A DNA stretch of 64,000 nucleotides from Aromatoleum aromaticum EbN1 (GCF_000025965.1 NC_006513.1:682001-746000); one strand, 5' to 3'; counted from the first letter of the stretch, positions 1 through 9,100 are shown. The notes: generated by a model not told the origin, from the letters alone. Program-made: numbers and translations.

Positions 1-512
1 TGCCCGAACTCGTGCGCGGCAAGACCGGGCGCGTCAATGGTAGCCTGATCGCGCTCTTGACGCTGATGAAAGGCCAGCCGCTCGCCTACAACAAGGACAA
101 CCAGGAAGACAAGGAGCCGCTGTTCGACACCGCCGACACGGTCATCGACACGCTGCGCATCTACGCCGACATGATCACCGGCATCCGCGTCAAGGCCGAC
201 GCGATGCGCGACGCGCTGAAGCAGGGCTACGCAACGGCGACCGACCTCGCCGACTATCTCGTCAAGAAAGGCCTGCCGTTTCGCGACGCACATGAAGCGG
301 TTGCGCTCGCCGTGCGCGCAGCCGAGGCAAAAGGCTGCGACCTGCCGGACTTCAGCCTCGACGAGCTGCGCGCCTTCTCGCCGCTCGTCGGCGAAGACGT
401 GTTCGCAGTGCTGACCGTCGAAGGCTCGCTGGCGTCGAGGGCGCATGTCGGGGGCACTGCGCCGGAACAGGTCCGCGCCGCGATCACGCGCGCGCGGGGC
501 AAGAATGCTTGA
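1..512 (+). CDS. argH: Argininosuccinate lyase, C-terminal part (cut by window edge)
   Basis: This is the C-terminal portion of argininosuccinate lyase, which splits argininosuccinate into arginine and fumarate in the last step of arginine synthesis. The reading frame is open from base 3, and the first codons read [15 protein letters not shown], a conserved segment near the active site of the fumarase/aspartase superfamily. A first in-frame GTG at 12 is an internal valine, not a start. The rest has the helical C-terminal domain with the typical phrases [15 protein letters not shown] and [11 protein letters not shown]. About 170 residues are visible of a family length near 460. No terminator with a T-run is visible after the stop. 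Confidence 0.95.
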   Translation, partial: PELVRGKTGRVNGSLIALLTLMKGQPLAYNKDNQEDKEPLFDTADTVIDTLRIYADMITGIRVKADAMRDALKQGYATATDLADYLVKKGLPFRDAHEAVALAVRAAEAKGCDLPDFSLDELRAFSPLVGEDVFAVLTVEGSLASRAHVGGTAPEQVRAAITRARGKNA

Positions 513-832
513 TTCCGTACGGGCCCTGTCGCCCCCCCACGCGCCGGAACGAAGAGGCGTGCTGACGGGACGAGTGCAGGAGCCGACGTCTGTATCGGCA
601 CACGGAGCACGAGCCGATTCCTGAAACCTGCCGCCTGTGGCCGCTGTCGGAGTTTTTTACAGCCGGCAGCTCGGCGACGAGAGGGTGGTCCGCGCCGGCC
701 TTTTCGATCAGTGACTTGCAAAGATTTTTTCAGTCTCGGCGTGATATTTGCTATGGTTGAAAGGGGCTGAACTGACAGCGAAGCAGCCGCTGCGGCGATT
801 TCACTGGCGGTTGCTGAAACAAGGGGTTCGAA
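513..832. other. 320-bp intergenic region with a candidate sigma54 promoter
   Basis: No convincing gene is present; the reverse-strand frame here has no family resemblance and looks like a GC-rich shadow. The right half is AT-richer than its surroundings and holds the -24/-12 element at 736-752. No RNA gene or repeat was recognised. Confidence 0.5.
736..752 (+). promoter_or_regulatory. Candidate sigma54 (-24/-12) promoter of the 833-3617 cassette
   Basis: The sequence TCGGCGTGATATTTGCT has GG and GC dinucleotides exactly 10 bases apart, an intact TTGCT at -12, and GGC plus a matching G in the -24 box (consensus TGGCACG-N4-TTGCW). A start near 763 would leave a leader of about 70 bases before the ATG at 833. 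GG-N10-GC alone is common in GC-rich DNA; the exact TTGCT makes this better than background. Confidence 0.45.
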
Positions 833-1360
833 ATGACTCAGGCAAAGCAAGACAATGCGGACGAGCGGCGCCGACGCTTGCTTAAGGGCGCACTGGCGAC
901 GTCATCGGTGATGACTCTGGGTTATGGCGGACCGCTGGCGGCGGCATCCCTGAGTTGCATCGCCAAGATCGATGGCGGTTACCCGACTGGTACTAATCAG
1001 TTCTTCATCGGCGCCGCACCGCCAGCCACACCTGGAGGGGGCAACTGGGCGTGGAAAATGGTGGAGGTGAACCGATACCAGAGCAATGGCAACGGGGTGA
1101 TAGACGGCTTCGAGGTGGACGGCAACGTGTATCGAGCCGATAATCCAGAGGTTCTCATTTCAGCTGCCATCCCGAAGCCAAACGGCAGCGGTGACTATCC
1201 GAAAAAGGCTTGGCTGCTGGTTTATTTCGATCCCGATGGCATTGAGGCCGGCACCTACCCGACTTACACCGTTCAAGGCGAGGGATTCACTCCTGCGGTC
1301 TCGTCGTGCCTGACCTCGATCAACCCCGGCATCGTGGCGAACTACGGTTTCGGAGGCTGA
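833..1360 (+). CDS. Tat-type exported protein of unknown function, first gene of the HprK-like cassette
   Basis: This is a 175-residue protein that I do not recognise. The N-terminus has a run of four arginines (residues 12-15) followed by LLKGAL and a hydrophobic stretch ending near AAAS at 36-39. This fits a twin-arginine signal peptide, so the product should be exported folded. The mature part is glycine-, asparagine- and proline-rich. It has only two cysteines (42 and 159), which could form a disulfide. It is followed 12 bases later by the PqqD-like gene and then by the kinase-like and nucleotidyltransferase-like genes, all same-strand and mostly overlapping, so co-expression is likely. 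Inference: it is the substrate, or a structural product, of the modifying proteins downstream. An ordinary surface protein that merely shares the operon is the alternative. Confidence 0.6.
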   Translation: MTQAKQDNADERRRRLLKGALATSSVMTLGYGGPLAAASLSCIAKIDGGYPTGTNQFFIGAAPPATPGGGNWAWKMVEVNRYQSNGNGVIDGFEVDGNVYRADNPEVLISAAIPKPNGSGDYPKKAWLLVYFDPDGIEAGTYPTYTVQGEGFTPAVSSCLTSINPGIVANYGFGG

Positions 1361-1372
1361 CCGGATCGTACG

Positions 1373-1648
1373 ATGCGCTTCCGCTATGGCCCCCGCGCAT
1401 GGATGGATGCGCACTGCCCGTCGCTCGACGGGCAGTTTCTTTTTCTGGACCCCGTGTGGTGGGACACGCATTTGCTCAGCGAAGGGGCGGTCCAGGTGCT
1501 GCGTGAGGCAGCCTCCGCGATCGAGGCGTCACGCTTCGATGAATTTGTGCGCGAGATTCATGCCGCCGGCGGCTGGCCTCCAGGCCTCGAGCACCTCGCG
1601 CATTCCCTTGCGGGCCTCGGCCGTGGTCGCGACGAAGGCGCAGTTTGA
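1373..1648 (+). CDS. PqqD-like small protein of the HPr-rel-A system
   Basis: This 91-residue protein sits directly upstream of an HprK-like kinase. Size, position and the pattern of a short beta-rich start (residues 1-30, with LDGQFLFLDP) followed by helices resemble the PqqD-related protein of the HPr-rel-A cassette known to me from TIGRFAMs. PqqD folds bind leader peptides and present them to modifying enzymes. No catalytic motif is visible, which fits a binding role. The stop overlaps the TTG start of the next gene, so translation is coupled. The family call relies on context and shape more than on a diagnostic motif; a simple co-chaperone or unrelated small protein is possible. Confidence 0.55.
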   Translation: MRFRYGPRAWMDAHCPSLDGQFLFLDPVWWDTHLLSEGAVQVLREAASAIEASRFDEFVREIHAAGGWPPGLEHLAHSLAGLGRGRDEGAV

Positions 1649-2514
1649 GGCGCCTCGACTACCGCCTGCTCGATCTCGGCGCGGCCCGTATCGCGGTGAC
1701 CTCACCGATATTGAAGTTCCAGGAGCAGCTCGATTTCATTTACGGCCGTCGCAGTGACAACGACGCGGGGTTTTTCGCTGACATTCGCGTTGCGCTGTGG
1801 CCGGGCCCCGCGTGGCGGCTGGGCCGACGGCAGGTGGCGCTTTGGTCCGAGGGGGTTCGCCCCTTCGAGCCCTATCCCCTGCACGGCGCGCTCCCGCTGT
1901 TCGAATGGGGCAGCAACTGGTTGCTCGCGCAGCGCCTCAACGCCTATCTGCTGCTTCATGCCGGCGTGCTGGCGCGGGGGGAGCATGCGCTGATCCTGCC
2001 GGCGGCCCCCGGCTCGGGCAAGAGTACGCTGACCTGTGCGCTCCACCTCGCCGGCTGGCGCTTTCTCTCGGATGAATTCGGCGTCGTCGACCCGGAATCC
2101 GGGCACGTACGGCCCCTGCTGAAGCCCGCTGCACTGAAGAATCGCTCAATCGACGTTATCGGTGGTCTGCCCGGAGCCGTGCTCGGCCCCGTATTCCCGA
2201 AAACGCGCAAAGGCGATGTCGCACACTTCGTGCCGAACCCGGCCAGCATCGCCGATCGCCACCGCACCGCCACACCGAGGTTAGTGATCTTCCCGCGCTA
2301 TCGCGATGGCGCGCCGCTGCGCTCCAACACGCTGTCCACGGCCGAGGCGGCGATGCGCCTCGGCCTCAACAGTTTCAACTACCGCAGCCTCGGCCCGATC
2401 GGCTTTCATGCTGTCACACGGCTCGCCCGGTCGGTAAAAGCCTGCGAACTCGAATACGGGGACCTCGGGGCCGCCATCGACCACATCGAGCATTTGTTCG
2501 TGGCGGCGCCGTGA
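1645..2514 (+). CDS. HprK-related kinase A (P-loop protein kinase-like)
   Basis: This 289-residue protein resembles the C-terminal kinase domain of HPr kinase/phosphorylase. A Walker A motif, APGSGKST, lies at residues 121-128, followed by the SDEFG acidic segment near 143-147 expected for metal and nucleotide binding. The N-terminal 100 residues lack the classical HprK N-domain. The start is TTG at 1645, overlapping the preceding stop; no better in-frame start is evident. The last codons overlap the next gene by 4 bases. In HPr-rel-A cassettes this kinase accompanies a PqqD-like protein and a nucleotidyltransferase; its substrate is not established, and no HPr gene is visible here. Inference: it phosphorylates a protein or small molecule linked to the exported protein at 833. 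Confidence 0.75.
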   Translation: MRRLDYRLLDLGAARIAVTSPILKFQEQLDFIYGRRSDNDAGFFADIRVALWPGPAWRLGRRQVALWSEGVRPFEPYPLHGALPLFEWGSNWLLAQRLNAYLLLHAGVLARGEHALILPAAPGSGKSTLTCALHLAGWRFLSDEFGVVDPESGHVRPLLKPAALKNRSIDVIGGLPGAVLGPVFPKTRKGDVAHFVPNPASIADRHRTATPRLVIFPRYRDGAPLRSNTLSTAEAAMRLGLNSFNYRSLGPIGFHAVTRLARSVKACELEYGDLGAAIDHIEHLFVAAP

Positions 2515-3617
2515 AACCGCGGCTGCCGACCGAACTCGAACTGTTGCTGCGGGGAATGCGCGAACCGCTTCACATTGACACAGCGCGATGGGAACATGTG
2601 CTCCGTCTCGCCCGCATGACCGGCTTGCACGGCCGCCTCGCCGCCTCAAACGACGGCAACAGCGACCTGCCCGAACCGGTGCGCCGACATTTGGTGTCGG
2701 CCAGCCGAATCGCCGCATTCAACGCCCGCATGCTGCTCGGCGAACTCGACGCGCTCGCTGCGCTGCTGCGCGACGTCACTTTTCCAGTCATTGCGCTGAA
2801 AGGCGGCGCCTACGCGTTGCAGGGGGGGATGGCGCGCGGCCGTTTTGCGTCGGATGTCGACCTTCTGGTGCCGAAAGCGCACTTGCGGCCGGTGGAACAG
2901 CGGCTACGCGCTGCGGGCTGGGTCGCTGCCCCGCTCGACGCCTATGACGAGCGCTATTACCGCGACTGGAGCCACGAGACGCTGCCGATGCGTTTTCCCG
3001 GCCGGGTGCTGGAGGTGGACCTGCATCATGCGATCACGCCGGTAACCGGCACCCTCCACTTCGACGCCCGCCCGCTGTTCGAGGCCAGCGTGCCAGTTCC
3101 CGACTCGGTGTTCCGGGTCCTGTGCCCCGAAGACCAGGTGCTGCATGCGTGCGTGCACTGCTTTCATGACGGCGACCTTGCCTTGCGAGTCCGCGAGATC
3201 GTCGACATTGACGCCCTGTTGCGCCGCTTTTTTCAACAGGAAGATTTCCCGGAGCGCCTTGTCGCCCGCGCTCAGGAGTTGGGGCTGCAGCGGCCTTTGT
3301 GGTACGGGCTGCATTTCGCGCAAGCGTGGCTCAACACACCGACCGCCCCAAGGGGGTTCGAGCGACTCGATTCCCCCGGCGCGACCTCGCAGCGTCTGAT
3401 GGACTGGCTGGTGCCGCGCGCGTTACTGCCGTCGAATCCGGACTTCCCGCCCCCGACAGCCGTTCGCCTCGCTCGCGCGGCGATGCTCGCGCGTTATCAC
3501 TGGCTTCGCATGCCCCTGCCGATGCTGTTCCCGCATCTCGCGCGCAAGACGGCATTGAGGATGCGGGCCCGACTGGTACAGCCGGCGGGACGGCCGGCAC
3601 GAAAAAGCCCGCCGTGA
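2511..3617 (+). CDS. Nucleotidyltransferase-fold protein (NTP_transf_5-like)
   Basis: This 368-residue protein resembles the uncharacterised nucleotidyltransferase family often found next to HprK-like and PqqD-like proteins. The core is at about residues 90-125, where LKGGAYALQGG is followed by FASDVDLLVP; the D-x-D-type pair in SDVDLL is the expected metal-binding site of the superfamily. The remainder is helical with conserved His and Asp residues. It starts at an ATG overlapping the kinase stop (ATGA-style coupling) and ends the cassette. Its last codons are shared with the opposite-strand terminator of grxD. Substrate unknown; a role in modifying a peptide or sugar is inferred from neighbours only. 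Confidence 0.7.
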   Translation: MKPRLPTELELLLRGMREPLHIDTARWEHVLRLARMTGLHGRLAASNDGNSDLPEPVRRHLVSASRIAAFNARMLLGELDALAALLRDVTFPVIALKGGAYALQGGMARGRFASDVDLLVPKAHLRPVEQRLRAAGWVAAPLDAYDERYYRDWSHETLPMRFPGRVLEVDLHHAITPVTGTLHFDARPLFEASVPVPDSVFRVLCPEDQVLHACVHCFHDGDLALRVREIVDIDALLRRFFQQEDFPERLVARAQELGLQRPLWYGLHFAQAWLNTPTAPRGFERLDSPGATSQRLMDWLVPRALLPSNPDFPPPTAVRLARAAMLARYHWLRMPLPMLFPHLARKTALRMRARLVQPAGRPARKSPP

Positions 3618-3630
3618 GGCGCCGGCGGGC
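3602..3630 (-). terminator. Rho-independent terminator of grxD
   Basis: Perfect 8-bp stem GCCCGCCG/CGGCGGGC (3607-3614 with 3623-3630) followed on the minus strand by TTTTT (3606-3602). It overlaps the last codons and stop of the convergent nucleotidyltransferase gene (stop at 3617). Confidence 0.85.
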
Positions 3631-3647
3631 AATTCGATAAAGCCGGA

Positions 3648-3977
3648 TCAACCTTGCTGCGTTGCTCCGGCGCTCTTCAGAACTTCCTGCAGCTCGCCGT
3701 TTTCATACATCTCGCGCATGATGTCGCAGCCCCCGACGAATTCACCGTTCACGTACAGCTGCGGGATCGTCGGCCAGTTGGCGAACTGCTTGATGCCGTT
3801 ACGGATTTCGTCGTTCTCGAGAACGTTCACCGAGAAGAACTTCGGCACGCCGCTGTTCTTGAGGATCTGCACGGCGGTCGATGAGAAGCCGCACTGCGGG
3901 AACTGGGGCGTGCCCTTCATGTACAGGACGACGGGGTTCGTGGTGACCTGTTCGCGGATGACTTCCTGGGTGTCCAT
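3648..3977 (-). CDS. grxD: Monothiol glutaredoxin (Grx4 type)
   Basis: This 109-residue CGFS-class glutaredoxin handles iron-sulfur cluster transfer and iron sensing rather than general disulfide reduction. The active site CGFS is at residues 29-32, preceded by the MKGTP loop, and the glutathione-binding GGCDI segment lies near 80-84. Length matches the family. It is the last gene of the hemA-prfA-prmC-grxD run on the minus strand. The 106-bp gap after prmC may contain its own promoter, and a strong terminator follows at 3602-3630. The ATG at 3977 is preceded by AGGATATAG, a usable ribosome site. Confidence 0.97.
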   Translation of the reverse strand: MDTQEVIREQVTTNPVVLYMKGTPQFPQCGFSSTAVQILKNSGVPKFFSVNVLENDEIRNGIKQFANWPTIPQLYVNGEFVGGCDIMREMYENGELQEVLKSAGATQQG

Positions 3978-4083
3978 GGTCTATATCCTAAAAAGTTGAG
4001 TGTTTCAGTCGGGTAATTCTATGGATGGACGCCGCACGCGTCAATAGCCTCCGCACGCCGTGCGAGCGCGGGACTTGCCGCGA

Positions 4084-4926
4084 TCAGCGACCGCGCCATT
4101 GCCCTCCCGACACCCGCTCGATGCCCGCCAGATCCTTCCAGGACGCGATCGACGAAAACCCGCCATCGGTCAGCAGCCCGCGCACCGCGGCAGCCTGGTC
4201 GAAGCCGTGTTCCATGAACAGCCAGCCACCGGGTTCGAGGTGACGTGGGGCCTGCGCGGCGATGGCCGCGAGGTCGTCGAGCCCGTCGGGGCCCGCGACA
4301 AGCGCGGTGCTCGGTTCGAAGCGCACGTCACCCTCGTCGAGATGCGGGTCGGCTGCCGCGATATAAGGCGGGTTCGCAACGATGAGTTGATAGTGGTCGT
4401 CGCCAAGCGAAGAAAACCAGTCGCCGAGCACAAAGGAAATGCTCGCCCGCAAGCGTGCCGCGTTCGCCATCGCGACCCACAGCGCCTCGCGCGACCGATC
4501 GACTGCGACGACATCGGCCTGCGGCAGCTCCAGCGCGAGGCTGATCGCGAGCGCGCCGCTCCCGGTACCGAGGTCGAGCACGCGCGTATGTGGCTTGTCG
4601 CCGAAATGCGCCAGCGCCAGTTCCACCAGCAGCTCGGTGTCGGGACGCGGAATCAGCACCGCCGGTGTCACGATGAACGGATGGCCGAAGAACTCCCGCT
4701 CGCCGGTCAGATAAGCCACCGGCTCACCCGCCTCGCGCCGCTCGACGAGCGAGCGGAATTCAGCCCACTCCGGGGCTTCGAGCCTGGCTTCCGGGTACGC
4801 CGCGAGGCGTGCCGCCGAGCACTGCAGCACGTGGCGCAGCAGAATGCGCGCATCGACGACCGCGATCCGCGCTCGTGCCCAGTTCAGCGCGCCGCCGATG
4901 TGGGGAGTCGCTTCGGCCATTTTCAC
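4084..4926 (-). CDS. prmC: Release factor glutamine methyltransferase
   Basis: PrmC methylates the glutamine of the GGQ motif in peptide release factors 1 and 2, using S-adenosylmethionine. The SAM-binding motif VLDLGTGSGAL lies in the middle, and the catalytic NPPY (in LIVANPPYI) follows roughly 65 residues later; both are intact. The N-terminal helical domain that docks the release factor is present. At 280 residues it is normal length. Two near-adjacent starts exist (4926 and 4920); the first lies right behind the prfA stop. Placement after prfA, whose product it modifies, is the classic arrangement. Confidence 0.96.
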   Translation of the reverse strand: MKMAEATPHIGGALNWARARIAVVDARILLRHVLQCSAARLAAYPEARLEAPEWAEFRSLVERREAGEPVAYLTGEREFFGHPFIVTPAVLIPRPDTELLVELALAHFGDKPHTRVLDLGTGSGALAISLALELPQADVVAVDRSREALWVAMANAARLRASISFVLGDWFSSLGDDHYQLIVANPPYIAAADPHLDEGDVRFEPSTALVAGPDGLDDLAAIAAQAPRHLEPGGWLFMEHGFDQAAAVRGLLTDGGFSSIASWKDLAGIERVSGGQWRGR

Positions 4927-4927
4927 G

Positions 4928-6007
4928 TCACCCGCCTCCCAGCGCCGCCAGCTGATCGGCCTGGTGCTCCCGCGTCAGCGCATCGACGAGCTCGTCCAGA
5001 TCGCCCTGCATCACCGCATCGAGCTTGTAGAGCGTCAGGTTGATGCGATGATCCGTGACGCGCCCCTGCGGATAGTTGTATGTGCGGATGCGCTCGGACC
5101 GGTCGCCACTGCCGACCAGGCTCTTGCGCGTGGCGGCCTCGCGCGCCTGCTGCTCGCGCAATTGCCTGTCCTGGATGCGCGCGGCGAGCACCGACATCGC
5201 CTGCGCGCGGTTGCGATGCTGGGAACGATCGTCCTGGCACTCGACGACGATGCCGGTCGGAAGGTGCGTGATGCGTACTGCCGAATCGGTCTTGTTGATG
5301 TGCTGGCCGCCCGCGCCGCTGGCGCGGAACGTGTCGATGCGCAGGTCGGCGGGATTGATGTTCACCGCTTCGACTTCATCGGCCTCGGGCATCACCGCCA
5401 CCGTGCAGGCGGAAGTATGGATGCGTCCCTGCGTTTCCGTCACCGGGATGCGCTGCACACGATGCCCGCCGGATTCGAACTTGAGCTTCGAATACGCCCC
5501 GGCGCCGGCGATGCGCAGGATCACTTCCTTGTAGCCGCCCAGATCCGATGGGCTCGACGACACGATCTCGACTTTCCAGCGCTGGCGTTCGGCATAGCGC
5601 GTATACATGCGCAGCAGGTCGCCGGCGAACAGCGAAGCTTCGTCCCCCCCGGTGCCGGCACGCACTTCGAGAAACAGGTTGCGCTCGTCGCTCGGGTCGC
5701 ACGGCAGCAGCGCACACTGCAGTTCGGCCTCCAGCGCCTGCAGGCGCACCGCCCCCGTTTCGAGCTCGCTCTCGGCCAGCTCGCGCATCTCCGCGTCGGC
5801 CAGCATCGCGCGCGCGCTCTCGCAGTCGGCCTCGGCCTGGCGGTAAGCGCCGTACAAGGCGACAACCGGTTCGATCTCGGCGCGCTCGCGCCCGAGCGAA
5901 CGGAATCCATCCATGTCACGCACGGCGTCCCCGGACGACAACTCGCGATCGAGTTCCGCCAGGCGGTGGGTCAGGAGTTCGAGCTTGTCGCGGATGCTCT
6001 GCTTCAT
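4928..6007 (-). CDS. prfA: Peptide chain release factor 1
   Basis: RF1 recognises UAA and UAG stop codons and triggers peptide release. The stop-codon tripeptide of the PxT type is PVT, in [12 protein letters not shown], and the catalytic GGQ is in [10 protein letters not shown], about 45 residues later. The chosen ATG at 6007 gives 359 residues and begins [12 protein letters not shown], as in homologues; the frame stays open further upstream but that part does not match the family. It follows hemA with a 46-bp gap and abuts prmC, whose product methylates the GGQ glutamine. Confidence 0.97.
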   Translation of the reverse strand: MKQSIRDKLELLTHRLAELDRELSSGDAVRDMDGFRSLGRERAEIEPVVALYGAYRQAEADCESARAMLADAEMRELAESELETGAVRLQALEAELQCALLPCDPSDERNLFLEVRAGTGGDEASLFAGDLLRMYTRYAERQRWKVEIVSSSPSDLGGYKEVILRIAGAGAYSKLKFESGGHRVQRIPVTETQGRIHTSACTVAVMPEADEVEAVNINPADLRIDTFRASGAGGQHINKTDSAVRITHLPTGIVVECQDDRSQHRNRAQAMSVLAARIQDRQLREQQAREAATRKSLVGSGDRSERIRTYNYPQGRVTDHRINLTLYKLDAVMQGDLDELVDALTREHQADQLAALGGG

Positions 6008-6053
6008 GAAGGGCGGGATCGACTGGAAAACGAAACAGGTTGGGGGCCGACGA

Positions 6054-7310
6054 CTAATCGGGGGAGTTGCTGAGGTTGAACAACTGCTGCACGAGCCGGC
6101 TCGCATCGGCCTGCTGCTCGCCTTCGGACTGATTGAGGTAACGGGTCGGACTATGCATCAGCTTGTTGATCAACCCATGACTGAGCGCATCGAGCACTTT
6201 CCGCGGGTCTTCGCCTTTTGCCAGCAGACGCGTTGCCCGCTCCAGTTCGACCGCGCGCACCGTCTCTGCGTGCTGGCGCAGCGCGCGAATCGTCGGCACC
6301 GCATCACGCGCCTGCATCCAGTGCAGGAAACCATTGACGCGCGAATCGATGATCTCCTCGGCTTCCAGCACGGCCTGCTGTCGCGACTCGAGACCCGCAT
6401 CGACGATCTGCGCGAGATCATCGACGGTGTACAGGAAAACGTCGTCGAGCTCGCCGACTTCGGCTTCGATGTCGCGCGGCACCGCGAGATCGACCATCAC
6501 GATCGGACGGTGGCGGCGCGCCTTGATGGCGCGTTCGACCATGCCCAAGCCGACGATCGGCAGCGGGCTGGCCGTACAGGACACCACGACGTCGAAATGC
6601 GGCAGCATCTCGCCGACCACGTCGAGCCGCATCACTTCGGCCCCGAAGCGATGCGCGACCAACTGCGCCCGCGCTTCGGTGCGGTTCGCGACCGCGATCC
6701 GCTTCGGGCACGCCCCGGCAAAATACGCGGCACACAGTTCGATCATCTCGCCGGCGCCGATGAAGAGCACGCGCTGGTCCGACATCCGCTCGAAAATGCG
6801 CTCGGAAAGATGCAGCGCCGCCGCCGCCATCGACACGATGTTCGCCCCGATCGCCGTCGTCGAGCGCACCTCCTTCGCGACGGCGAAAGTATTCTGGAAC
6901 AGTTTGTGCAGCAGCGTGCCCATTGTCCCGGCTTCTTCGGCACGGCGGACGGCGTCCTTCACCTGGCCGAGGATCTGCGGCTCGCCGAGCACCATCGAGT
7001 CGAGCCCGCTCGCGACGCGGAAGACATGCCGAATCGCATCGCGTTGCGGATAGGTGTAGAGATACGGCGAGACTTCGCTCAACGGCATGTGATGAAAACG
7101 CGCCAGCCAGTCGGCAGCGTGCTGCGGTTGCTCGGTGGCGAAGTACAGTTCGGTGCGATTGCAGGTCGACAGGATTGCCGCCTCGCGGACCGTCCGCTCG
7201 TGCGTCAGATCATGCAGCGCGTCGTCCAACCGCTCGGGCTGAAACGCCACCTGCTCGCGAATCGTGAGCGGCGCCGTATGATGATTCAGGCCAAGAGCAT
7301 AAAGTTGCAT
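6054..7310 (-). CDS. hemA: Glutamyl-tRNA reductase
   Basis: HemA reduces glutamyl-tRNA to glutamate-1-semialdehyde, the first committed step of heme, siroheme and related tetrapyrrole synthesis by the C5 route. Catalytic Cys50 lies in [10 protein letters not shown], the N-terminus [10 protein letters not shown] is standard, and the NADPH-binding IGAGEM loop is near residue 190. The C-terminal dimerisation helices are present; 418 residues is the usual length. It leads the hemA-prfA-prmC group. Siroheme made from this pathway would be needed by the NirB nitrite reductase encoded at 34035-36506. Confidence 0.97.
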   Translation of the reverse strand: MQLYALGLNHHTAPLTIREQVAFQPERLDDALHDLTHERTVREAAILSTCNRTELYFATEQPQHAADWLARFHHMPLSEVSPYLYTYPQRDAIRHVFRVASGLDSMVLGEPQILGQVKDAVRRAEEAGTMGTLLHKLFQNTFAVAKEVRSTTAIGANIVSMAAAALHLSERIFERMSDQRVLFIGAGEMIELCAAYFAGACPKRIAVANRTEARAQLVAHRFGAEVMRLDVVGEMLPHFDVVVSCTASPLPIVGLGMVERAIKARRHRPIVMVDLAVPRDIEAEVGELDDVFLYTVDDLAQIVDAGLESRQQAVLEAEEIIDSRVNGFLHWMQARDAVPTIRALRQHAETVRAVELERATRLLAKGEDPRKVLDALSHGLINKLMHSPTRYLNQSEGEQQADASRLVQQLFNLSNSPD

Positions 7311-7411
7311 GCGCGATCGCAGGGGAGCGTAATGCCGCGAATTATAGCACTCCGCGAAACTGCGAAAGATTGAGCAAAATCAGGCAGTTCTGGCAGGCAT
7401 TCAGCAGCCCG

Positions 7412-7446
7412 AAAGAAAACGGGCCGGCATTTGCCGACCCGTTTTC
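7412..7446 (-). terminator. Terminator of tRNA-Phe
   Basis: Stem of 14 bp with one G-U pair (7415-7428 with 7433-7446), loop of 4, followed on the minus strand by CTTTC. It lies directly after the CCA end of the tRNA. Confidence 0.75.
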
Positions 7447-7452
7447 GTGTTC

Positions 7453-7528
7453 TGGTGGCCAGGGACGGAATCGAACCGCCGACACGCGGATTTTCAATCC
7501 GCTGCTCTACCAACTGAGCTACCTGGCC
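7453..7528 (-). tRNA. tRNA-Phe (GAA)
   Basis: On the minus strand the gene starts GGCCAGGTAGCTCAGTTGG and ends GGTTCGATTCC...CTGGCCACCA. The anticodon loop TTGAAAA gives anticodon GAA. It is 76 bases with an encoded CCA; the acceptor stem GGCCAGG pairs with CCTGGCC. Confidence 0.98.
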
Positions 7529-7540
7529 GGGAAAGCGCGC

Positions 7541-7568
7541 ATTATAGCCGAATCGGGACCGTCGTCAA
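7541..7568 (-). promoter_or_regulatory. Sigma70 promoter of tRNA-Phe
   Basis: TTGACG (7568-7563), spacer of 16, TATAAT (7546-7541), followed by a GC-rich discriminator GCGCGC typical of stringently controlled stable-RNA promoters. Confidence 0.8.
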
Positions 7569-7612
7569 TCACCTATGCAAAAATCGTTTCTGCCCTACGG
7601 CACGCAGGCTCC

Positions 7613-9100
7613 TCAGGTTACCGAAAATGACGGGAGGAAAGGCTGGGCCGGCGGGGTGACCAGCGAGCCGCGCGGGAACAGGACTTGTGCGGTCGTACCC
7701 GGACCTGCCGGGTTCGGATTCAGCGTCACCGTGGCGCGGTGCAGCTCGGCGATCTCCCGCACGATCGGCAACCCCAGGCCCGAGCCGTCCACGCCACTTC
7801 CAAGCACCCGATAGAAGCGTTCGAAGACGCGCTCGCGGTCCGCTTCCGGAATGCCGGTGCCGGTATCTTCGATCTCCAAAACGATCGCTCCCGCAACGCG
7901 GGTTCGCGCCGTGACGCTGCCGCCATGCGGGGTGTATTTGATCGCGTTGTCGAGCAGGTTCTTGATCAGTTCGCGCAGCAGCACCGGATTGCCCTCGATC
8001 GGCAACGGCCGCCCTGCATCCTCGACCCCCAGGTCGATTCCTTTCGCCTGGGCACGTGGATACAGCTCGAGCGCCACGTCGCGCACCATCGCATCGAGGT
8101 CCACCTGCTCCACCGCGTACAGTTTTTCGAAGCTCGCTTCCGCGCGGGCAAGCGAGAGCAGCTGGGTGATCAGATGACTTGCCCGGTCAGTACTGTCCGC
8201 GATGCGCTGCAACGACTCGCGCAGTTGCTCGGGGTCCGTTTCGAGCAGCGCGAGGTCGGTCTGCATCTTCAGGCCGGTCAGCGGCGTGCGCATCTGGTGG
8301 GCGGCGTCGGCGATGAAACGCTGCTGCGCCTGCAGGTTCTCTTCGAGGCGCGCCATCATGTCGTTGAATGCGACGATCACCGGCCGCACTTCCTCCGGAA
8401 CGCTCGCCGCAGCGATCGGCGACAGGTCGGTCGGACGCCGGCGGCGGATCAGTCTCTGCAGCCGGTTCAACGGCGCAATACCGCGTGTCAGGCCAACCCA
8501 TACGAGCACGACCGCGATCGGGATGATCGCGAACTGGGGCAGCAGCACGCCGGTCACGACGCGGGACGCAAGGTCGCTGCGCTTGTTGCGCGTCTCGGCC
8601 ACCTGCACCAGCACCAGCGGGCTGGCGGGTTCAGGCCAGGCGCGCAGAAACTGGTAGGCGATGCGCACCTCTTCGCCGTGAATCACGTCGTCGCGGTACA
8701 GCACCTCCTCCGCGACCACGGTCGCCGGCGGCAAGACCGAGGAAATTTCACGGTCTCCGGTGACGACTTCGCCGCTGCTGTCGGCGACCTGGTAATAGAC
8801 GGTGTCGTCCTGGTCGGCGCGAAACAGCGCCCGCGGCGGCGCAGGAAAATGCACCGCGATATTCCCGCCTTCGATCGACACGAGGCGCCCGAGCGCCCGC
8901 ACGCTGTCGGCCATCGCCCGATCGTAGGGCTGGTTCGCGAGATTGTCGGCGACGTTGTGCGTGACGATGATGGAGATCGGCCACAGGAACAGCAGTGGCG
9001 CGAGCATCCAGTCGAGGATCTCGCCGAACAGCGAGTTCGGCTGCGCCGGAGGCCGATTCGCTGCCGCCGTCTTGTCAGGCTTTCGCCGTCTGGACCGCAT
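7613..9100 (-). CDS. Sensor histidine kinase, TctE/QseC-like
   Basis: This is a membrane sensor kinase of 495 residues. After the N-terminal transmembrane segment (about 30-50) comes a 2CSK_N-type periplasmic region containing QPYDRAMADSVRALGRL. A second membrane segment and a HAMP linker follow. The phosphoacceptor His is in AAHQMRTPL near residue 267, then the N box LLDNAIKYTP, G1 DTGTGIPE and G2 GSGLGLP. The start at 9100 overlaps the response regulator gene by 26 bases, so the two are co-translated; an upstream open frame to 9202 is a shadow of that gene. TctE kinases usually sit beside a tricarboxylate transporter, but none is here, so the ligand is unknown. Confidence 0.9.
   Translation of the reverse strand: MRSRRRKPDKTAAANRPPAQPNSLFGEILDWMLAPLLFLWPISIIVTHNVADNLANQPYDRAMADSVRALGRLVSIEGGNIAVHFPAPPRALFRADQDDTVYYQVADSSGEVVTGDREISSVLPPATVVAEEVLYRDDVIHGEEVRIAYQFLRAWPEPASPLVLVQVAETRNKRSDLASRVVTGVLLPQFAIIPIAVVLVWVGLTRGIAPLNRLQRLIRRRRPTDLSPIAAASVPEEVRPVIVAFNDMMARLEENLQAQQRFIADAAHQMRTPLTGLKMQTDLALLETDPEQLRESLQRIADSTDRASHLITQLLSLARAEASFEKLYAVEQVDLDAMVRDVALELYPRAQAKGIDLGVEDAGRPLPIEGNPVLLRELIKNLLDNAIKYTPHGGSVTARTRVAGAIVLEIEDTGTGIPEADRERVFERFYRVLGSGVDGSGLGLPIVREIAELHRATVTLNPNPAGPGTTAQVLFPRGSLVTPPAQPFLPSFSVT

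Noticed and set aside
513..832. A riboswitch or small RNA upstream of the 833 gene
   Set aside because: No conserved core or convincing stem pairing was found; only the -24/-12 element stands out.
4060..6073. Plus-strand frames over prmC and prfA
   Set aside because: Both minus-strand genes have intact catalytic motifs; these frames are composition artefacts.
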